From Mariprofundaceae bacterium (GTDB taxonomy: Bacteria; Pseudomonadota; Zetaproteobacteria; Mariprofundales; Mariprofundaceae), in NCBI GenBank assembly GCA_030950975.1, contig JAUZQL010000262.1:1-11074 (forward strand): a DNA stretch of 11,074 bases. Reading direction: 5' to 3'. Position 1 is the first letter of the stretch; each line of letters opens with the position of its first letter. Under the pieces are notes generated by a model that searched no databases, had not been told where the DNA came from, and was given only the letters and a program-made list of their open reading frames with translations. A program made the position numbers and the translations under genes. Below, in pieces: positions 6,631 to 11,074 of this stretch.

Positions 6631-7103
6631 TAGATGTAAGTAATGCTGACAATTTCATATTCACGTTCACCGCTGGGTGCACGCACAATCGCTTCATCAC
6701 CTTCGGATTTACCAATCAAAGCACGGGCAATGGGTGAGGTAATCGAGATTTTCCCTTGGGATAAATCTGCTTCATCTTCCCCGACAATTTGATAAGTGAC
6801 TTCTTTTTCGGTTTCTACATCAATCAAGTCAACGTTAGCACCAAAAACAATCGTATCCGATACCAATGATGCCGTATCAATAATTTGCGCTCTTGCCAGT
6901 TTATCTTCCAATATGCCTATGCGTGATTCATTCATGCCTTGCTCTTCTTTGGCTGCATGATATTCCGCATTTTCAGATAAATCACCATGCGCACGGGCTT
7001 CTTCAATGGCACGTACAATTTCATGCCGTTTTGTGCCTTTTAAATAATTCAATTCTTCACGCATTTTTTCTGCGCCATGTTTGGTCATTGGAACCCGTTC
7101 CAT
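6630..7103 (-). CDS. greA: Transcription elongation factor GreA
   Basis: GreA enters the secondary channel of RNA polymerase and stimulates cleavage of backtracked transcripts, rescuing arrested complexes. The N-terminal coiled coil (about 10-75) carries the tip residues Asp41 and Glu44 in HGDLSENAEYHAAKEEQG, the same numbers as in E. coli. The C-terminal FKBP-like globular domain runs from about 80 to 157, with SPIARALIGKSEGDEAIVRAPSG. I chose the ATG at 7103, giving 157 residues. It is preceded by AGAGGGG with 6 bases of spacing, and MERVPMTKHGAEKMREEL aligns with the E. coli start. The ATG at 7109 directly abuts the ribosome site and is less likely. The start shares a base with the carB stop (TAATG). 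Confidence 0.97.
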   Translation of the reverse strand: MERVPMTKHGAEKMREELNYLKGTKRHEIVRAIEEARAHGDLSENAEYHAAKEEQGMNESRIGILEDKLARAQIIDTASLVSDTIVFGANVDLIDVETEKEVTYQIVGEDEADLSQGKISITSPIARALIGKSEGDEAIVRAPSGEREYEIVSITYI

Positions 7104-10100
7104 TAACATCCCCTCTCATCGTTCAAATATTCTTGAATACTTTTCACTGCTGTGACATCAAGTTTCTCAGCAATGGCTTGCACCGCTGCCAAACCACCTG
7201 ACATGGTAGTGAAATAAGCAATACCACGATCCAAAGCGGCTTGTCGAATCGATTTAGAATCCTTGATGGCTTGCACCCCTTCAGTTGTATTAATAATCAA
7301 ATCCACTTCATCAGATAACAAACGATCCACAATATGAGGACGAATACCATCCAACACTTTTGCCACCAAGCTTGTGTTAATGCTTGCTTTAGCTAAGTAA
7401 GCATGCGTACCTGCTGTGGCTAAGACTTCAAAACCTGCATTCACCAAGGTTTGAGATAGCTCAATCAGTGCACACTTATCTGCATCGCGTACGGAAAGAA
7501 ATGCTCTACCTTTTTTCGGTAAGGGTGAACTGGCAGCCAATTGTGCTTTGGCAAATGCCCCTGGAAATGTCCGAGCAATGCCCATGACTTCACCCGTTGA
7601 TTTCATTTCAGGTGAAAGCAATGGGTCCACACCTTTGAATTTAACAAAAGGAAACACGGCTTCTTTCACTGCCCGATATGTTTTAGGCTGTTTAATTTCA
7701 TCAATACCTAAATCATCCAAGCTTTGACCCGACATAATCCGTGCTGCGACTTTTGCCAAAGGGATACCTGTTGCTTTTGACACAAAAGGCACGGTTCGTG
7801 AGGCGCGAGGATTCACTTCTAAGACATAAAGTGTCTCACCTTGCAAAGCAAACTGAATATTCATCAATCCGACGACATTCAATGCCATGCCCAAAGCTTT
7901 TGTTTGACGATGGACTTCAGCGATGACGACATCAGAAATAGAGTGAGGCGGCAAACAACAGGCCGAATCACCTGAATGTACACCCGCTTCTTCAATATGT
8001 TCCATGATGGCACCAACCACCACACGTTTTCCATCACATAAGGCATCGACATCCAATTCAATGGCAGAGTTTAAGAAACGATCCAATAGCACAGGATGAT
8101 CAGGTGAGGCTTGCACTGCTTCGCTCATGTAACGCAACAAACCTTCTTCATCATGCACGATTTGCATGGCTCGCCCACCCAATACATAGGATGGACGTAC
8201 CACCACAGGGAAACCAATTTTATAAGCAACGTCCAAGGCTTCGTCAGTCGAACGAGCGGTGCCATTTTCAGGTTGCAACAAGGATAAATCATGCAATAAC
8301 TGTTGAAAACGTTCACGATCTTCTGCCAAATCAATCATATCAGGACTTGTTCCAATAATAGGAACGCCTGCGTGTTGTAAGGATTCAGCCAATTTTAATG
8401 GCGTTTGACCGCCATATTGAACAATCACACCCGTAGGTTGTTCGATGTCAACAATCGCCATAACATCTTCAAAGGTTAGGGGTTCAAAGTACAAACGATC
8501 AGAGGTATCATAATCTGTGGAGACTGTTTCAGGGTTACAATTCACCATAATGGTTTCAAATCCATCTTCGGATAAAGCAAATGCAGCATGCACACAGCAA
8601 TAATCAAACTCAATCCCTTGCCCAATACGGTTTGGACCGCCACCTAAAACCATGATTTTTTTCTTTTGAGTCGGCTGGGCTTCGCATTCTTCTTCGTAGC
8701 TTGAATATAAATACGGGGTTTTGGCTTCAAATTCAGCAGCGCAGGTATCCACACGTTTAAATACCGCTTTCACACCCAATTCGGAACGTGTCTGACGAAC
8801 GATATGTTCATTTGTATTCAGCAACATTGCCAAACGTTGATCGGATAAACCTTCACGTTTTGCCTGTCTCCATTCTTGCTTGCTTAAGCTTGCGACATCA
8901 CGCCCAGACAAACCTTGTTCCAGTTGAATCACCGCAGCCAATTCACGCACAAACCAAGGATCTACTTTACTGACGTTAAAAACTTTTTCTTCACTCCATC
9001 CTGCTCGTAAGGCTTCACCCATCCACCACAAACGATCTTTACAAGGGATGCCTAATTTTTCTTGTAAAAAAAGATCCTCATCCACATCGATAGGAATACT
9101 CTTATCAAAACCACAGGAATCGACTTCCAAGCCACGCATCGCCTTGCCCAATGATTCTGTGAACGTGCGACCAATGGCCATTACTTCACCGACTGATTTC
9201 ATTTGTGTGGTTAAGCGTACATCCGTACCAGGAAATTTTTCAAAGGCAAACCTTGGCAGTTTGGTGACAACATAATCAATGGTTGGTTCAAAGGCTGCGA
9301 ACGTTTCACCTGTAATATCATTGTGAATTTCATCCAAGGTGTAACCGATAGCCAGCTTGGCAGCGATTTTAGCAATCGGAAAGCCAGTGGCTTTGGATGC
9401 CAGAGCAGAGGAGCGGGATACACGTGGATTCATTTCAATGACAATCAAACGCCCATTTTCTGGGTTTACAGCGAATTGAACATTTGAACCGCCTGTTTCC
9501 ACGCCAATTTCACGCAAAATAGCAATCGAAGCATCACGCATCCGTTGATACTCTTTATCCGTAAGTGTTTGCGCAGGCGCAACGGTAATCGAATCCCCAG
9601 TGTGGACACCCATCGCATCAAAATTCTCAATGGAGCAAATAATCACACAGTTATCGGCATGATCACGCATCACTTCCATTTCGTATTCTTTCCAACCAAT
9701 AATGGATTCTTCAATCAAGATTTCAGTCGTGGGCGATGCATCCAATCCTGAACCTGCAATTTGCTTGAATTCTTCAAGGTTATAGGCAATGCCACCACCT
9801 GAACCACCCAAGGTAAATGAAGGGCGAATAATGACTGGAAAACCAATATCTTCAGCCAAGACTTTGGCTTCATTCATGGTATGTGCAAAACCACCACGTG
9901 CCATGTCTAAACCGAGATGGTCCATCGCATGTTTAAAGCGTTCTCTATCTTCAGCTTTATCAATGGCATCGGGTTGTGCGCCAATCAATTGAACATTGAA
10001 TAAATCTAAAATACCATGTTGATGTAATTCAAGCGCACAATTTAATGCTGTTTGCCCACCCATCGTAGGTAAAATAGCATCAGGTCTCTCTTTTTCAATA

Positions 10101-10330
10101 ATCTTAGCGACCACTTCCCAAGTTACAGGCTCAATATAAGTAGCGTCTGCAAATTCAGGATCAGTCATGATGGTGGCAGGGTTTGAGTTGACTAAAACAA
10201 CACGGAAGCCTTCTTCTTTCAAGGCTTTACAGGCTTGAACACCCGAGTAATCAAATTCACAAGCTTGTCCAATAACAATAGGGCCTGCACCTAAAATCAT
10301 AATGGATTGAATATCAGAACGACGTGGCAT
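7103..10330 (-). CDS. carB: Carbamoyl-phosphate synthase large subunit
   Basis: CarB makes carbamoyl phosphate from bicarbonate, two ATP and ammonia supplied by the glutaminase subunit CarA, feeding pyrimidine and arginine synthesis. The 1075 residues (E. coli 1073) show the duplicated structure. ATP-grasp half 1 begins ILGAGPIVIGQACEFDYSG (12-30) and has RPSFTLGGSGGG (169-180) and EMNPRVSRSSALASK (299-313). An oligomerisation region follows (about 405-550). Half 2 begins VLGGGPNRIGQGIEFDY (561-577) and has RPSYVLGGRAM (712-722) and EVNPRASRTVPFVSK (838-852). The C-terminal MGS-like regulatory domain (about 940-1075) contains NTTEG (1014-1018) and PHIVDRL. I chose the ATG at 10330 because MPRRSDIQSI matches the E. 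coli N-terminus and AGGAG lies 10 bases upstream. An in-frame ATG at 10378 would add 16 non-family residues. carA is not adjacent; greA is. Confidence 0.98.
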   Translation of the reverse strand: MPRRSDIQSIMILGAGPIVIGQACEFDYSGVQACKALKEEGFRVVLVNSNPATIMTDPEFADATYIEPVTWEVVAKIIEKERPDAILPTMGGQTALNCALELHQHGILDLFNVQLIGAQPDAIDKAEDRERFKHAMDHLGLDMARGGFAHTMNEAKVLAEDIGFPVIIRPSFTLGGSGGGIAYNLEEFKQIAGSGLDASPTTEILIEESIIGWKEYEMEVMRDHADNCVIICSIENFDAMGVHTGDSITVAPAQTLTDKEYQRMRDASIAILREIGVETGGSNVQFAVNPENGRLIVIEMNPRVSRSSALASKATGFPIAKIAAKLAIGYTLDEIHNDITGETFAAFEPTIDYVVTKLPRFAFEKFPGTDVRLTTQMKSVGEVMAIGRTFTESLGKAMRGLEVDSCGFDKSIPIDVDEDLFLQEKLGIPCKDRLWWMGEALRAGWSEEKVFNVSKVDPWFVRELAAVIQLEQGLSGRDVASLSKQEWRQAKREGLSDQRLAMLLNTNEHIVRQTRSELGVKAVFKRVDTCAAEFEAKTPYLYSSYEEECEAQPTQKKKIMVLGGGPNRIGQGIEFDYCCVHAAFALSEDGFETIMVNCNPETVSTDYDTSDRLYFEPLTFEDVMAIVDIEQPTGVIVQYGGQTPLKLAESLQHAGVPIIGTSPDMIDLAEDRERFQQLLHDLSLLQPENGTARSTDEALDVAYKIGFPVVVRPSYVLGGRAMQIVHDEEGLLRYMSEAVQASPDHPVLLDRFLNSAIELDVDALCDGKRVVVGAIMEHIEEAGVHSGDSACCLPPHSISDVVIAEVHRQTKALGMALNVVGLMNIQFALQGETLYVLEVNPRASRTVPFVSKATGIPLAKVAARIMSGQSLDDLGIDEIKQPKTYRAVKEAVFPFVKFKGVDPLLSPEMKSTGEVMGIARTFPGAFAKAQLAASSPLPKKGRAFLSVRDADKCALIELSQTLVNAGFEVLATAGTHAYLAKASINTSLVAKVLDGIRPHIVDRLLSDEVDLIINTTEGVQAIKDSKSIRQAALDRGIAYFTTMSGGLAAVQAIAEKLDVTAVKSIQEYLNDERGC

Positions 10331-10345
10331 GGAGGTAAAACTCCT
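10331..10345 (-). promoter_or_regulatory. carB ribosome binding site, possibly in a small hairpin
   Basis: On the minus strand AGGAG (10345-10341) lies 10 bases before the carB ATG, a rather long spacing. Its GGAG can pair with CTCC (10334-10331) just before the start codon across a 6-base loop. A 4-bp helix is weak, so a control role is only possible. The stop of a six-codon upstream frame (MQKIQF, 10364-10344) also falls on this site. Confidence 0.4.
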
Positions 10346-10390
10346 AAAACTGGATTTTCTGCATGGTGAAAGCCACATAAGCCAACACCA

Positions 10391-10436
10391 AACACAGAAA
10401 ATGGGTAAGTCAGACTGCTCTGTTACTCACCCATTT
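10391..10436 (-). terminator. Long stem-loop with U-rich tail: ribD terminator or carB leader attenuator
   Basis: Bases 10399-10410 pair with 10425-10436, and 10411-10414 pair with 10419-10422, leaving a 2-base bulge and a 4-base loop. One position in the lower stem is G-U in minus-strand RNA but A-C in plus-strand RNA, which favours action on the minus strand. The stem is followed on that strand by TTTTCTGTGTTT, an interrupted U-tract, so termination would be moderate. It lies 62 bases after the ribD stop and 69 bases before carB, so either a ribD terminator or a leader attenuator for carB is possible. Confidence 0.5.
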
Positions 10437-10444
10437 AAACGCGA

Positions 10445-10465
10445 AGCATAGCTTCAAGCTGTGCT
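10445..10465. repeat. Imperfect inverted repeat between ribD and carB
   Basis: AGCATAGCTT (10445-10454) and AAGCTGTGCT (10456-10465) are inverted copies with one mismatch around a central C. The off pair is T-G in plus-strand RNA but A-C in minus-strand RNA, so an RNA hairpin for the minus-strand genes is less favoured than a DNA dyad. It overlaps the -10 of the candidate carB promoter, which would suit an operator. The repeat is seen directly; the role is inference. Confidence 0.42.
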
Positions 10466-10492
10466 ATAGGGAACCTCAAAAAAGACCATCAA
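10463..10492 (-). promoter_or_regulatory. Weak promoter candidate for carB-greA operon
   Basis: On the minus strand TTGATG (10492-10487, 4 of 6) is followed after 18 bases by TATAGC (10468-10463, 4 of 6). Transcription would start near 10456 and give a leader of about 125 bases containing the long stem-loop. Both hexamers are imperfect. The gene run could instead be read through from ribD. Confidence 0.28.
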
Positions 10493-10497
10493 TCGAC

Positions 10498-11074
10498 CTA
10501 AGTATTTAGGTTTGTTTCATGATGGTAGCTCAAACGTCCTCGAATCATCATATCCACGCCTAACTTTTGACGTTTCACATCGAGCAATTGCACCGCTTCT
10601 GACATATGGGCAATACCCAAGCCATGCCAAAGATTTACGGCATTGATACCACCAATCAATACAGGGGCTTGATACAAAACCAATTCATCCGCCAGTTCTT
10701 GTTCAAATAAAGACGCATGCAAGGTTCCACCGCCTTCCACCAAGACTTGCAAACATCCACGTTCTGCCAAATCTTCCAAAGTAGCTTGCAGATTGTTTAC
10801 TTGGACGATGGTTACGCCTGCTTGCTCCCAAGGTGCATCGTCTGGACTGTTGGCATGGACATACATGATAGATGGCGCTTCAGAGCTTAGAATCTGATAA
10901 TTGTCACGAAATTCAGGGCTATGTGTGGCTATAATGACACGTAAAGGCGGCGTGCCTCGTAAACGTGCATCACGCACAGTTAAAGAAGGATTGTCATCGC
11001 GTAATGTTCCTGCACCCACCATGATAGCATCACATGTTGCCCGCAAACGATGGACATGTTTCCGTGATTGTTTG
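10498..11074 (-). CDS. ribD: RibD, C-terminal 5-amino-6-ribosylaminouracil reductase domain (5' end outside window)
   Basis: The last 191 codons of a riboflavin-synthesis enzyme. The reductase domain uses NADPH to reduce 5-amino-6-(5-phosphoribosylamino)uracil to the ribitylamino form. Seen: RKHVHRLRATCDAIMVGAGT, then LRDDNPSLTVRDARLRG, both typical of the start of this domain. The nucleotide-binding VLVEGGGTLHASLFEQELADE follows, then LYQAPVLIGG and a C-terminal LGVDMMIRGRL. The frame stays open to the window edge and no ATG start is seen. The TTG at 11046 lies inside the conserved RLRATCDA stretch and is not a real start. RibD is usually bifunctional with an N-terminal deaminase domain, which would lie beyond the edge. 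A stand-alone reductase cannot be excluded. The stop at 10498 is followed by a 167-base gap before carB. Confidence 0.92.
   Translation of the reverse strand, partial: KQSRKHVHRLRATCDAIMVGAGTLRDDNPSLTVRDARLRGTPPLRVIIATHSPEFRDNYQILSSEAPSIMYVHANSPDDAPWEQAGVTIVQVNNLQATLEDLAERGCLQVLVEGGGTLHASLFEQELADELVLYQAPVLIGGINAVNLWHGLGIAHMSEAVQLLDVKRQKLGVDMMIRGRLSYHHETNLNT

Noticed and set aside
10331..10378. Longer carB start at 10378 adding 16 residues
   Set aside because: The extra residues do not match the CarB family, the ATG lacks a ribosome site, and AGGAG serves the ATG at 10330.
11044..11046. TTG start for a short ribD
   Set aside because: The frame stays open to the window edge and the codon lies in the conserved RLRATCDA stretch, so the gene is partial and not short.

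Overview
The window is a compact, low-GC (roughly 40-45% by eye) bacterial chromosome segment made almost entirely of housekeeping genes. Proteobacteria are the best fit. The hemA-prfA-prmC and carB-greA orders, a DUF4149 gene directly after greA, and a zf-CHCC zinc-finger protein are all typical of that group. I cannot place it further: beta-, gamma- or zetaproteobacteria are all possible, and this is inference from gene order and protein style. Ten of the eleven genes lie on the minus strand.

Right-hand block (11074 down to 4342, minus strand). It starts with the C-terminal reductase part of ribD (riboflavin synthesis), cut by the window edge. A 167-base gap follows, holding a dyad, a weak promoter-like sequence and a long hairpin. 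Then comes a tightly coupled run: carB (large subunit of carbamoyl-phosphate synthetase), greA (transcript cleavage factor), a four-helix DUF4149 membrane protein and an AI-2E/PerM family membrane protein. Stops and starts overlap by 1, 1 and 4 bases. After 28 bases comes rlmB (23S rRNA 2'-O-methyltransferase). carA is not next to carB.

Middle. One small plus-strand gene (4186-4338) encodes a 50-residue zf-CHCC zinc-binding protein. It ends 3 bases from the end of rlmB. Its upstream 116 bases are shared with the start of the left-hand block. They contain back-to-back -35-like elements inside a short inverted repeat, and a perfect 16-base palindrome at the start of the next gene.

Left-hand block (4069 down to 1, minus strand). 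An unrecognised 149-residue protein is followed by hemA (first step of tetrapyrrole synthesis by the C5 route), prfA (release factor RF1), prmC (the methyltransferase that modifies release factors) and the first 133 codons of nhaA (Na+/H+ antiporter). hemA/prfA, prfA/prmC and prmC/nhaA all overlap, so one transcript with translational coupling is likely.

I found no mobile element, CRISPR array, tRNA or rRNA, and no convincing new multi-gene system. The points most worth a second look are the unknown gene ahead of hemA, the divergent control region at 4064-4186, the structured leader in front of an orphan carB, and the coupled pair of poorly characterised membrane genes behind greA.
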